A stretch of DNA of 25,190 bases from a virus. The translations under genes and the position numbers were made by a program. Below are positions 16,079 to 23,415 of this stretch, piece by piece; positions within the stretch are counted from its first letter, which is position 1, and the number at the start of each line of letters is the position of its first letter. The stretch spans positions 1 through 25,190 of IMG/VR virus record IMGVR_UViG_3300026136_000275; one strand, given 5' to 3'. The notes under the pieces were generated by a model that saw nothing but the letters and a program-made list of their open reading frames with translations, was not told the origin of the DNA and ran no database searches.

Positions 16079-16751
16079 ATTTAAATGTCCTTATTGTGGT
16101 AAGGAATTCACAAGAGAAAGAACATTACAGGTTCATATGTGTGAACCTAAAAGAAGACATCTACAAAAAAACGAAAAATGGGTACAGAATGGCTTTATAG
16201 TATTTCAACGATTTTATGAAATACATCAAAAAAATCATAAAACTAAAACATACGATGAATTTTGTAAATCTGCTTTTTATAATGCATTTGTAAAGTTTGG
16301 CAGATTTATGATGCATATAAATCCAATATATCCTGAAAAGTATATAGACTATGTTATACTATCAAAAATTAAATTAGATCATTGGGCAAGAGAAGATTTG
16401 TATGAGGCTTATCTTGTTGACACACTAAAAGTTGAACCTGTTGAATCTGCTATACAAAGATCAATCACAACAATGATGGATTGGGCAGATGAACAAAATG
16501 CACAATGGTCTGATTACTTTAGATTAGTAAACACAACGAGAGCAGTTCAACATATTCAGAACGGAAAAATGTCTCCGTGGCTGGTTCTTGGTTGTGTTGC
16601 AGGTCAAAAAATGTTACAATCGTTTAGTGACGAACAATTAGATATGGTTGAAAGATTTATTAAACCAGACTATTGGAAAATGAAATTTAAACAATATCCT
16701 GCTGATCATTTATTTGTACAGGAAACAGTTAAAGGAGCAAAAATTGAGTAG
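16065..16751 (+). CDS. Zinc-finger protein of unknown function
   Basis: 228 aa. The first 20 residues form a single C2HC-type zinc finger: CPYCGKEFTRERTLQVHMC (C-x2-C-x12-H-x-C). The rest is helical, with WVQNGFIVFQRFYEIH, a middle DHWAREDLYEAYL and a C-terminal YWKMKFKQYPADHLF. It has no enzyme motif that I can see. As a DNA- or RNA-binding protein in the replication operon, it may control expression or replication. It overlaps the gp62-like gene by 14 nt and the next gene by 8 nt. The C-terminal AKIE sits on the Shine-Dalgarno of the next gene. Confidence 0.8.
   Translation: MESTKFKCPYCGKEFTRERTLQVHMCEPKRRHLQKNEKWVQNGFIVFQRFYEIHQKNHKTKTYDEFCKSAFYNAFVKFGRFMMHINPIYPEKYIDYVILSKIKLDHWAREDLYEAYLVDTLKVEPVESAIQRSITTMMDWADEQNAQWSDYFRLVNTTRAVQHIQNGKMSPWLVLGCVAGQKMLQSFSDEQLDMVERFIKPDYWKMKFKQYPADHLFVQETVKGAKIE
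16731..16737 (+). promoter_or_regulatory. Strong Shine-Dalgarno deciding a TTG start
   Basis: AAAGGAG lies 6 nt before the TTG at 16744, inside the end of the zinc-finger gene. It supports TTG rather than the upstream ATG at 16714, which has no such site. It is one of the best Shine-Dalgarno matches in the window, where many starts have none. Confidence 0.6.
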
Positions 16752-16986
16752 AGTAAAAGTCGAAATAGATGATGAGTTGGATTTTGATCTTGAAGATGGA
16801 GACATGATACTACACATTAAACATAATGGCGATATTGGAAAAGTTTGTATGCCTGACATGAATCCAAAAGTAAAAAATAGTGTTGGCTATCACAAATTAC
16901 TTCAAGTATTAGAAATTTTAAAACCTGGCACAAAAGAAGAATTTATTAAATGGAATGAAAAGAAATTGAAAGGTAGCATACACTAA
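16744..16986 (+). CDS. Small acidic 80-aa protein, TTG start
   Basis: Unknown. I choose TTG 16744 because of the AAAGGAG 6 nt before it; the ATG at 16714 would overlap the previous gene by 38 nt. With TTG the overlap is 8 nt. The protein opens with an acidic run (VEIDDELDFDLEDGD), then a beta-strand pair (MILHIKHNGDIGKVCMPD), and ends with a helix (GYHKLLQVLEILKPG). The stop forms TAATG with the DnaE-like gene downstream, so the two are probably made together. No known domain; an acidic N-terminus could be DNA mimicry or a protein contact, but this is only a guess. Confidence 0.6.
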   Translation: MSRVKVEIDDELDFDLEDGDMILHIKHNGDIGKVCMPDMNPKVKNSVGYHKLLQVLEILKPGTKEEFIKWNEKKLKGSIH

Positions 16987-17576
16987 TGCCTGATGTAGAC
17001 ATAGATTTTTACGATAGAGATGGAGTATTATCATTGTTTAAACATACTCCAGCAACTATTGTAAAAGATGAAATGCACGAAAAACATAAAACAGGAATTT
17101 ACTTCCATGACATTCCTGTTAATCCATCTACAAAACATTCGAGTTTAGATTATAAAAAAGCAGACGAACGAGGATATTTTAAAATTGATTTATTGAATGT
17201 TAACATCTACAAAGACATCAAATCAGAAAAAGAACTTGTTGAACTAATGATACAAGAACCAGATTGGGATATGTTGAAAGATCCTAAAATAGTGGAAAAC
17301 CTTTTTCACCTAAATGGCCATTATAACATTGTGTCAAAACTCGAACCTAAAAACATTGAACAACTTGCGGCTGTACTAGCAATAATACGTCCAGCAAAAA
17401 GACACTTGATGTATAAGGATTGGTTAGATATATTAAAAGAAGTGTGGACGAAGCCGTCTGATGGATCATATTTTTTTAAGAAGTCACACGCAATAGCCTA
17501 TGCTCACGCAATCGTTGTCCAGTTAAATTTGATAGCACGTGATAAATATAGTTTTGATGCGATATCAAAAAACTAG
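16986..17576 (+). CDS. Miniature DnaE-like (Pol III alpha) protein
   Basis: 196 aa. It reads like the polymerase core of bacterial DnaE compressed: residues 2-8 PDVDIDF (DnaE PDxDxDF with the two catalytic Asp, here D5 and D7), FKID at 65-68 (third Asp, D68, as in DnaE KFDFLG), LAAVLAIIRPAKR at 127-139 (like DnaE LFRPGP), and FKKSHAIAYAHA at 164-175 (like FNKSHAAAYA). DnaE itself is about 1100 aa; PHP, beta-binding and OB domains are absent. Start overlaps the upstream stop (TAATG). T4-like phages replicate with family B gp43, so a DnaE remnant in the operon is odd. It may be a small nucleotidyl transferase, a clamp or host-replisome binder, or a decoy. The motif order is seen; function is not. 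Confidence 0.75.
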   Translation: MPDVDIDFYDRDGVLSLFKHTPATIVKDEMHEKHKTGIYFHDIPVNPSTKHSSLDYKKADERGYFKIDLLNVNIYKDIKSEKELVELMIQEPDWDMLKDPKIVENLFHLNGHYNIVSKLEPKNIEQLAAVLAIIRPAKRHLMYKDWLDILKEVWTKPSDGSYFFKKSHAIAYAHAIVVQLNLIARDKYSFDAISKN

Positions 17577-17712
17577 AAAGAAAAAATCCAAAACACGTAC
17601 TAAAAGAAACTCCGCTTCAAAAAAGGATCCATATGGCTATCAGCCGGATAGTCCTTTAACACAACACTATCTTATAACAGGTGCTATACTTCCTGAAAAG
17701 AAGACTAGGTAG
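17557..17712 (+). CDS. Small basic 51-aa ORF
   Basis: Starts at ATG 17557, overlapping the DnaE-like gene by 20 nt in another frame, and ends tail-to-tail with the leftward gene (8-nt overlap). The first 23 residues are almost all Lys/Arg/Thr/Ser (RKKKSKTRTKR), followed by a non-repetitive tail DPYGYQPDSPLTQHYLITG. It fills the otherwise empty stretch between two genes, which favours a real gene. There is no clear Shine-Dalgarno. It could bind nucleic acid. Confidence 0.45.
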   Translation: MRYQKTRKKKSKTRTKRNSASKKDPYGYQPDSPLTQHYLITGAILPEKKTR

Positions 17713-18079
17713 GTTTCCGCATTAATTGAATAGTACGTCTCTTCACCCGTTTCTTCGAAATATCTGATAATCGTACTGTTGGACCATGTGATATTTTAAC
17801 ATCTTTTCCATTTAGTGTAGTCAATGCATATTTGAATGCTTTGAAATCTTGTTTCAAGAAAATGTTTATTGGTAATTTTCTATTGGATTCCCACCACCAA
17901 ACTTCGCCCAAACGTAAAAATTCTTGCTTGTGATCTGCATCGGTAAGTTTATTGTAGTCATACAGGCTGATTACATTGATATCTTGGTTCTGGATAATAC
18001 CAACATATTCAAACTCACCCTTTTGTACAAGCGATAAAAAGGGGAATTTTTTACCTAATTTTTCAAAAATGTCATTCAT
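17705..18079 (-). CDS. Unknown 124-aa protein
   Basis: Leftward gene set inside the rightward replication block, divergent from the virion-like gene at 18112. It is alpha/beta: FPFLSLVQKGEFEYVGIIQNQDINVISLYDY at the start, then EVWWWESNRKLPINIFLK (three Trp in a row) and a very basic C-terminus (KKRVKRRTIQLMRK). The pattern is of a small regulatory or nucleic-acid-binding phage protein, but no family is recognised. The orientation switch means it has its own promoter in the 32-nt gap with 18112. Confidence 0.65.
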   Translation of the reverse strand: MNDIFEKLGKKFPFLSLVQKGEFEYVGIIQNQDINVISLYDYNKLTDADHKQEFLRLGEVWWWESNRKLPINIFLKQDFKAFKYALTTLNGKDVKISHGPTVRLSDISKKRVKRRTIQLMRKPT

Positions 18080-18089
18080 AGTCTATCAA

Positions 18090-18105
18090 TAAATACTGTT
18101 AAATA
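18090..18105 (+). promoter_or_regulatory. Two tandem late-promoter TAAATA boxes
   Basis: TAAATA at 18090-18095 (in CAATAAATAC) and again at 18100-18105 (in TTAAATATG), 6 nt before the ATG at 18112. The T4 late core is TATAAATA. A late promoter fits the virion-like protein encoded next. The second box would start transcription at about the ATG. Confidence 0.55.
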
Positions 18106-18111
18106 TGTATT

Positions 18112-18894
18112 ATGCAAACAGTATCAAGGTATTTAATAACCAATTTGGTAAACGCCACTATAAGTGGTTATCACGGAAGGAACTCTAAAGTGTACGATCG
18201 TAGGCTAAAAATATTTAAAGGAGCATCTAATCCTATAACTTTTACGTTCAAAAACGAAGACCAAAAGGCTCAAACTATCACAAGCAAGACCTATGAGTTC
18301 AATTTAATTGATACAGAAAGTCATGAGTCGGTTTTAACTAGAAATTTAACTGTATTAGATGACGGCAGTACTACATCAACCAAAGGACAAGCATCAGTTA
18401 CTATCACGGAAGGTGATCTTTTAGAACTAGATGCAAAATTTTACAACTACGCAATCAGAGAAGTTAAAAGTGATAACTCACGTGAAGTAACATACTCCGA
18501 TACAGGATACAATGCTTCTGGTACTGTTGAAGTATCGGGTGAAGCATTTCCAAGTTTTATGGCTAGTACTGATGTCACAGGATTGCTTACCGCATCAGGA
18601 ACAAGAAAAACATCAAGTTCTGTTTATGCATATCCAGGAAGAAATAATAATTCTGCTTTGCACACAGTTGCAGTTTATGGCACAGGCTTTACTGGAAACT
18701 TTAAGATACAAGGATCGTTGGTAACAACACCTACAACAGATGCTGATTGGAGTACTGTATCAAATAACACTATCACAGACTTATCTGGTATTACCTACTA
18801 TAACTTTAACGGTGTTTACACTTACGTAAGATTCTCTTACGATAATGCATCTGGTAATTCTGGAACCGTTGACAAAATACTTTATAGACATTAA
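18112..18894 (+). CDS. Probable virion/baseplate protein (BppU-like N-terminus)
   Basis: 260 aa, rich in Thr, Ser and beta-strand patterns, with no catalytic motif. Residues 30-110 contain LKIFKGASNPITFTFKNEDQ and a later SVTITEGDLLELDAKFYNYAI, the style of the BppU-like N-terminal domain found on phage receptor-binding or baseplate proteins. The C-terminal half (GTGFTGNFKIQG, DADWSTV, YTYVRF) is a beta-sandwich type segment. It sits alone between replication genes with its own late-type promoter, so its timing probably differs from its neighbours. Candidate tail or fibre component. Confidence 0.55.
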   Translation: MQTVSRYLITNLVNATISGYHGRNSKVYDRRLKIFKGASNPITFTFKNEDQKAQTITSKTYEFNLIDTESHESVLTRNLTVLDDGSTTSTKGQASVTITEGDLLELDAKFYNYAIREVKSDNSREVTYSDTGYNASGTVEVSGEAFPSFMASTDVTGLLTASGTRKTSSSVYAYPGRNNNSALHTVAVYGTGFTGNFKIQGSLVTTPTTDADWSTVSNNTITDLSGITYYNFNGVYTYVRFSYDNASGNSGTVDKILYRH

Positions 18895-18904
18895 AATATA
18901 GTTT

Positions 18905-19930
18905 ATGAACCTGATCCAGTCGACTATTCTGACATCCTTACCTGCGGGTAAAAAGAAAACTCCTTCTGGATGGATTGCCTTTAATGCCCCTTGTTGTGTT
19001 CATAACGGAGAGAATGCTGACAGAAGAAAACGAGGCGGCATAATGAATAGTCCAGACGGCACACTTTCTTTTCACTGTTTTAATTGCGGATTTAAAACTT
19101 CATACACTCCGGGTAGAAAAATATCTTTAAAAACTAAAAAGTGGATGGCATGGTTGGGCATAGACGATAACACTATCAAGAAAATGGTTATCGAGGCCAT
19201 GCGTTTAGAGGAAGCAGATAAAACAGCAGGAGTTGAAAAGAAAAAATTTATTTCGTTTAATAAAAAATCTTTGCCAAAAAATTCACACAAACTTGATATT
19301 TGGTTAGAAAAATATCTTAAGAAAGATCTAACTGACAAACAGCATAGATATATTGATTCATTGTTAAACTACCTTAAGGACAGAGGCATTGGTCCGGATT
19401 GGTATAATTTTATGTATTCACCTGATATGACATTTGATATTAACAAAAGAATTATTATACCTTTTTACTGGAAGGGTGATGTTGTTGGTTATACAGGAAG
19501 ACTGTTTGAAAAAATTGACAAACTAAAATACTATACAGATGTACAACCAGGATATGTGTTCAATATGGATGTACAAGATTGGTCAAGACAATTTGTAATC
19601 GTAACCGAAGGACCATTTGATGCTATTTCCATTTCTGGAGTCAGTATACTTGGATCAGAGGTAAATGATACACAAAGAGAACTTATTGATAACCTAAACA
19701 GAAAGGTAATTGTAGTTCCAGATAAAGATAAAGCAGGGTCTAAACTTATCGAACAAGCAATAGAGTATAGATGGTCCGTTGCTTTTCCAGAATGGGGACA
19801 AGGAGTTGACGATGTCGCCGATGCTGTGTTAAAATATGGGAGATTGTTTACAATGCAATCAATATTAAAATCAACAGAGTCGAATAGACTTAAAATAGAT
19901 TTAAAGAGAAAGATGTATGGCAGAGTATAG
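18905..19930 (+). CDS. gp61: T4-type DNA primase gp61
   Basis: 341 aa, close to T4 gp61 (about 340). N-terminal zinc-binding module: Cys30-Cys31 and His33 (APCCVHNG) with Cys58 and Cys61 (FHCFNCGF). Middle Toprim domain: VTEGPFDAIS near residue 230 (glutamate) and VPDKDKAG near 273 (DxD), then a C-terminal PEWGQGVDDVADAV. It lays short RNA primers on the lagging strand and works with gp41 in the primosome; the gene order gp61-gp41 here supports this. End overlaps gp41 by 14 nt. TAAAATATA lies 4 nt before the start. Confidence 0.92.
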   Translation: MNLIQSTILTSLPAGKKKTPSGWIAFNAPCCVHNGENADRRKRGGIMNSPDGTLSFHCFNCGFKTSYTPGRKISLKTKKWMAWLGIDDNTIKKMVIEAMRLEEADKTAGVEKKKFISFNKKSLPKNSHKLDIWLEKYLKKDLTDKQHRYIDSLLNYLKDRGIGPDWYNFMYSPDMTFDINKRIIIPFYWKGDVVGYTGRLFEKIDKLKYYTDVQPGYVFNMDVQDWSRQFVIVTEGPFDAISISGVSILGSEVNDTQRELIDNLNRKVIVVPDKDKAGSKLIEQAIEYRWSVAFPEWGQGVDDVADAVLKYGRLFTMQSILKSTESNRLKIDLKRKMYGRV

Positions 19931-21356
19931 TTTTGATGTTCAGAAGTTGTATTTAGAAATGTTTTTGGCAGATGCCGAAGCATTTGCAAGAGCATCTAAC
20001 ATTTTTAATCCAAACAGTTTTGATAGAAAACTACAACCAATTGCAAAATTTATTAAAGACTATGTCGAAGAATATAAAATTATGCCAGAGGTTGAACAAG
20101 TAAATGCAAAACACGATATTAATTTAAAAGGCACAAACGATATAGATGCCTCTCATTTCAATTGGTTACTAGATGAGTTCGAAACGTTTTCCAGACACAA
20201 GGCACTAGAAAGTGCAATACTTCAATCGGCTGACTTACTCGAAAGAGGTGATTATGCTCCAGTAGAGGACATGGTCAAAAGTGCAGTCAACATAGGATTG
20301 ACTCGTGATATTGGTACAGACTACTTTGAAGATCCAAAAGGTAGATTAGAACTTTTAAAAAGTTCAAACGGACAAGTCAGCACAGGCTGGACTAATCTCG
20401 ACAAGAAACTGTTCGGTGGATTTAACCGAGGTGAACTAAACATTTTTGCAGGCGGATCAGGTGCTGGAAAAAGTTTATTTCTACAGAATCTTGCAGTTAA
20501 TTGGGCACTGGCTGGCTTGAATGTTGTATACATATCTTTTGAATTATCTGAAGTACTAGCGGCTATGAGGATAGATGCTATGACAACTAACATTCCAACA
20601 AAACAAGTAATGAAATCAATGGACGATGTTGAAATGAAAGTTAAGATGTTAAAGAAAAAAGCAGGTAACTTACAGTTGAAATACTTGCCAAGTGGTTGTA
20701 ATATTTTAGATGTTAAAACTTACATCAAAGAACTAGAACTAAAAAATAAAAAGAAGATCGATGCAGTACTGATAGATTATCTTGACTTAATGATGCCGAA
20801 AAGCAAAAAAGTATCTCCTGCAGACTTGTTTATTAAAGACAAGTATGTGTCTGAAGAACTGAGAAACTTTGCAGTAGAATCACAATGTTTACTTGCAACG
20901 GCGTCACAGTTGAATAGAGCAAGTGTTGAAGAAATAGAATTTGATCATTCTCACATAGCAGGCGGATTATCTAAAATACAAACAGCAGATAACGTAATTG
21001 GTATATTCACAAGCAGAGCGATGAGAGAACGTGGCAGATATCAAATTCAGTTTATGAAAACTAGATCAAGTTCGGGTGTTGGACAAAAAGTTGATTTAGA
21101 ATTCGATATCGATACATTAAGAATTAGAAGTTTAGAAGAAGATGAATCAAACAATTATGTTACTAAACAATCAGGTGCTGTATTTGATCAACTTAAACAA
21201 AAATCCAAAGTAACACCATCTATACCAAAAGATGCACAACCATCTGAACCCGATCCAACTAAAGGTGATACTATCACTGGTAAAGTTAAAGCAGATGTTC
21301 AAAGCAATAAGTTAAGACAACTGCTTAACGAACTACATTCAGACGAAGAGCAGTAG
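19917..21356 (+). CDS. gp41: T4-type replicative helicase gp41 (DnaB-like)
   Basis: 479 aa, typical of gp41. RecA-like core begins near residue 155: Walker A GGSGAGKS at about 179-186, Walker B AVLIDYLDLMMP near 284-295, followed by ATASQLNRAS (sensor Q) and KTRSSSGVGQK (arginine region). N-terminal 130 residues are helical, as in the gp41/DnaB N-domain that stacks the hexamer. The C-terminal 70 residues are low-complexity and acidic (SEPDPTKGD, LHSDEEQ), the region that contacts helicase loader or primase in T4. Unwinds the fork 5'-3' and couples to the primase encoded upstream. Confidence 0.94.
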   Translation: MAEYSFDVQKLYLEMFLADAEAFARASNIFNPNSFDRKLQPIAKFIKDYVEEYKIMPEVEQVNAKHDINLKGTNDIDASHFNWLLDEFETFSRHKALESAILQSADLLERGDYAPVEDMVKSAVNIGLTRDIGTDYFEDPKGRLELLKSSNGQVSTGWTNLDKKLFGGFNRGELNIFAGGSGAGKSLFLQNLAVNWALAGLNVVYISFELSEVLAAMRIDAMTTNIPTKQVMKSMDDVEMKVKMLKKKAGNLQLKYLPSGCNILDVKTYIKELELKNKKKIDAVLIDYLDLMMPKSKKVSPADLFIKDKYVSEELRNFAVESQCLLATASQLNRASVEEIEFDHSHIAGGLSKIQTADNVIGIFTSRAMRERGRYQIQFMKTRSSSGVGQKVDLEFDIDTLRIRSLEEDESNNYVTKQSGAVFDQLKQKSKVTPSIPKDAQPSEPDPTKGDTITGKVKADVQSNKLRQLLNELHSDEEQ

Positions 21357-21369
21357 CCGTAGGCGTACC

Positions 21370-21430
21370 GCGTTTTTTTATATACTAGTTGCGTAAATTT
21401 AGAAAAAGCGAGAGCGTTTTTTTGCGTAAA
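21370..21430 (+). repeat. Imperfect tandem repeat in a convergent intergenic region
   Basis: Two 10-nt copies of GCGTTTTTTT (21370-21379 and 21414-21423), 44 nt apart, and two copies of TTGCGTAAA (21389 and 21422). The block lies between the convergent gp41 and SGNH genes. Confidence 0.6.
21403..21423 (+). terminator. Bidirectional hairpin terminator
   Basis: AAAAAGCG-AGAG-CGTTTTTT folds as an 8-bp stem (five A-T pairs, one G-T, two C-G) with an AGAG loop, followed by more T on the plus strand. The minus strand ends in GCTTTTT, so it can stop transcripts from both convergent genes. No stronger hairpin is seen in the gap. Confidence 0.55.
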
Positions 21431-21453
21431 AAGGTTTGTGAATTTAAATGTTC

Positions 21454-22185
21454 TTACAATATAAACATTGGAGTTTCGTCTTTGCGGGTAGACGGTATGC
21501 GAGTGTTGTAAATGTTCTCACAATATAATTTTGCTCCGGCCGGATTTAAATGTTGTCCATCGTCTACGATGTAATTTGAGTACTCCGGTATCTCTGCATA
21601 TGGCAACACTGGGTCTTTACCCAACACTTGTTGTACCTGTTTGTGCAACACAGGATCTCCCTGGTATCCCGAAGAACTGTTGGAATTTATGAACGTATGG
21701 CTGTAGGTCCCTAACAAATGTTTTGTGTACGCAAGTGCCTGCACGAACTGATGCCTAAACATATCAGTGAACACCCAGGCATTGTAATCACTGTTGGCAG
21801 TCTTTTGGAAGTTTGTTCTGTTCTTTGCTTCCGTGTCTGCATTACCCGGAGTTATTATGTGGAAATGCTGTTTGATTCCGTCCTCTAATTTCAATGCTTT
21901 GTAGTTTGGTTTCACGTCATACCACGATTCACTCAACACAGTGTCTGGGGATATTTTGGAAGTTTGGAAACCGTATCTTCTTGCTCCAGTGAGTTGAAAG
22001 AACACATGGTCCGGTTGTACCTGTGTTAGCAAGGATTCTAACAAAAAATTGTGCAGATGTATAGACGATCCTTGTATTCCGGCATTGTATATTTCGTGTT
22101 TTCCGTTGTCTAGATAGTCTGCCGGAGCGGGTCTATCTGCATCCGTGCCTGCGGTCCAACTGCACCCAACTAATAATAGTTTCAT
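21454..22185 (-). CDS. SGNH-fold hydrolase
   Basis: 243 aa from the second ATG (22185). The first ATG (22191) overlaps a TAAATA box, so the later one is preferred. Block I is LLVGCSWTAG (nucleophile Ser), block II GIQGSS near residue 40, and the last block DDGQHLNPAGAKLY near 215 gives the Asp-x-x-His pair. These are SGNH/GDSL esterase or acetylesterase motifs. No signal peptide, so it should act inside the cell, for example removing or adding acetyl groups on a sugar or small molecule. Divergent from the radical SAM gene at 22213. Base composition is more GC-rich than the left half of the window. Confidence 0.78.
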   Translation of the reverse strand: MKLLLVGCSWTAGTDADRPAPADYLDNGKHEIYNAGIQGSSIHLHNFLLESLLTQVQPDHVFFQLTGARRYGFQTSKISPDTVLSESWYDVKPNYKALKLEDGIKQHFHIITPGNADTEAKNRTNFQKTANSDYNAWVFTDMFRHQFVQALAYTKHLLGTYSHTFINSNSSSGYQGDPVLHKQVQQVLGKDPVLPYAEIPEYSNYIVDDGQHLNPAGAKLYCENIYNTRIPSTRKDETPMFIL

Positions 22186-22190
22186 ACGCA

Positions 22191-22196
22191 TATTTA
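22191..22196 (-). promoter_or_regulatory. TAAATA box for the SGNH gene
   Basis: On the minus strand TAAATA ends at 22191, 5 nt before ATG 22185. It overlaps the alternative ATG at 22191, which would be a poor start if this is the promoter. Confidence 0.45.
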
Positions 22197-22200
22197 CTAT

Positions 22201-22206
22201 TAAATA
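22201..22206 (+). promoter_or_regulatory. TAAATA box for the radical SAM operon
   Basis: TAAATA (in ATTAAATAATTG) 6 nt before ATG 22213. The same TTAAATAATTG string precedes the GT61 gene at 4053. Confidence 0.5.
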
Positions 22207-22212
22207 ATTGCC

Positions 22213-23415
22213 ATGAGAGATTTATCGAAAGACAAATATTTTTGTTATCATCCATTTGAGACATTGACAATAACAGCAGATGGTAATGCACAACCTTGTC
22301 CTGTGTGGAATATGTCTGATAAATTTCCCATTGCCGACCTCAATCAAAAAGAAGTCACCATAGACGAGATATTTAATTCAGAGCCCCTCAAGCGGATGCG
22401 AGAACAGATGTCCAGCGGAGAGGTGGTGTCCGCCTGCAATTCTTGCCACAGGAGAGAACGGGTCAAGATGGACAGCCAGAGATTGAGATACGGCAGGCGT
22501 AGATCCAAAAAAGAAACACACAGCCTGAAGCAGATAGAAATCAATTTCAGCAATCAGTGTAACCTGGCGTGTGCCATGTGTAATCACAACCATAGTTCTG
22601 GTTGGTATCAGCAGGAAAAATCTCTACCCGAGTCTCTGAGGAAAGACATGGATCTCAACAAACACTGGCCTTCCAAACCCTACAAGTATTTTTCGTTATC
22701 CAAAAAATTTGTTGACAGCATAGTGGATCGTTTAGACACACTGGAAGTGTTAATGATCAAGGGCGGCGAGCCGTTGTACGATAAAAACTGTTTGAATCTA
22801 CTGAACCGCATCAGTGAAATCAAACCAGATCTAAAGATAGTGTTGGTCAGCAACATCACACACATACCTCAAAAAACTCTGGACACCCTATCAAAACTTA
22901 CCAACGTGGAGTTGAACATCAGCATAGACGGAACAGGAAAGATATACGAATGGATCAGGGGATATTCATTTGACAAGATAGTGAGCAACTATAAAAAAAT
23001 ATGTGAGTTGAAACTTGATGCTGTGTATGTAAACGTCACTGTCAGTATCTACAATGTGTTCAATGTTGTTGACACAATAAAATATTTCAAGGACCTATCA
23101 CCCAACAACTACGGCGGCAGTTTTAACTTTGTGTGGGAACCTTTTATGTCTGCATTGACTTTGTTACCGGATACTCATAAAGATAGAATCATTAACGAAA
23201 TCGTTCCGGAATTGAAAGAACTCGGTTGTGTTCCGGATGACCAAATTGATTCATACGAAAATTACGTTTCCAAAAAATATGACAATCTCCACAGTGCTTT
23301 GGTAACAACAATGGATAAAACTCAAAAAGTTTTTCGAGATTACACCAATTGGCTAAACACAATTAGAGGTATACAAATACAAGACGAAGCAAGTTATTTG
23401 AAAGAATTAATGTAA
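22213..23415 (+). CDS. Radical SAM enzyme with N-terminal twitch/SPASM-like cluster
   Basis: 400 aa. Auxiliary cluster first: Cys11 (FCYHPF), Cys29 (QPCPVW), Cys75 and Cys78 (ACNSCHRRE), an arrangement I know from twitch-domain radical SAM proteins in marine phages. The radical SAM site is SNQCNLACAMC, Cys116-Cys120-Cys123 (CX3CX2C), followed by IKGGEPL (GGE motif) near residue 183 and a later NISIDG. It should cleave SAM to make a radical. The target is unknown: twitch members act on sugars, nucleotides or peptides. It is first of three coupled genes (TAATG with the next). Its middle third (22380-22900) is about 60% GC in places, unlike the rest of the window. Confidence 0.85.
   Translation: MRDLSKDKYFCYHPFETLTITADGNAQPCPVWNMSDKFPIADLNQKEVTIDEIFNSEPLKRMREQMSSGEVVSACNSCHRRERVKMDSQRLRYGRRRSKKETHSLKQIEINFSNQCNLACAMCNHNHSSGWYQQEKSLPESLRKDMDLNKHWPSKPYKYFSLSKKFVDSIVDRLDTLEVLMIKGGEPLYDKNCLNLLNRISEIKPDLKIVLVSNITHIPQKTLDTLSKLTNVELNISIDGTGKIYEWIRGYSFDKIVSNYKKICELKLDAVYVNVTVSIYNVFNVVDTIKYFKDLSPNNYGGSFNFVWEPFMSALTLLPDTHKDRIINEIVPELKELGCVPDDQIDSYENYVSKKYDNLHSALVTTMDKTQKVFRDYTNWLNTIRGIQIQDEASYLKELM

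Noticed and set aside
16714-16743. ATG 16714 as start of the small acidic protein
   Set aside because: It has no Shine-Dalgarno and a 38-nt overlap, while TTG 16744 has AAAGGAG 6 nt upstream.
22344-22865. Minus-strand frames opposite the radical SAM gene
   Set aside because: They are open because of the GC-rich codon pattern of the real gene and have no recognisable motif.
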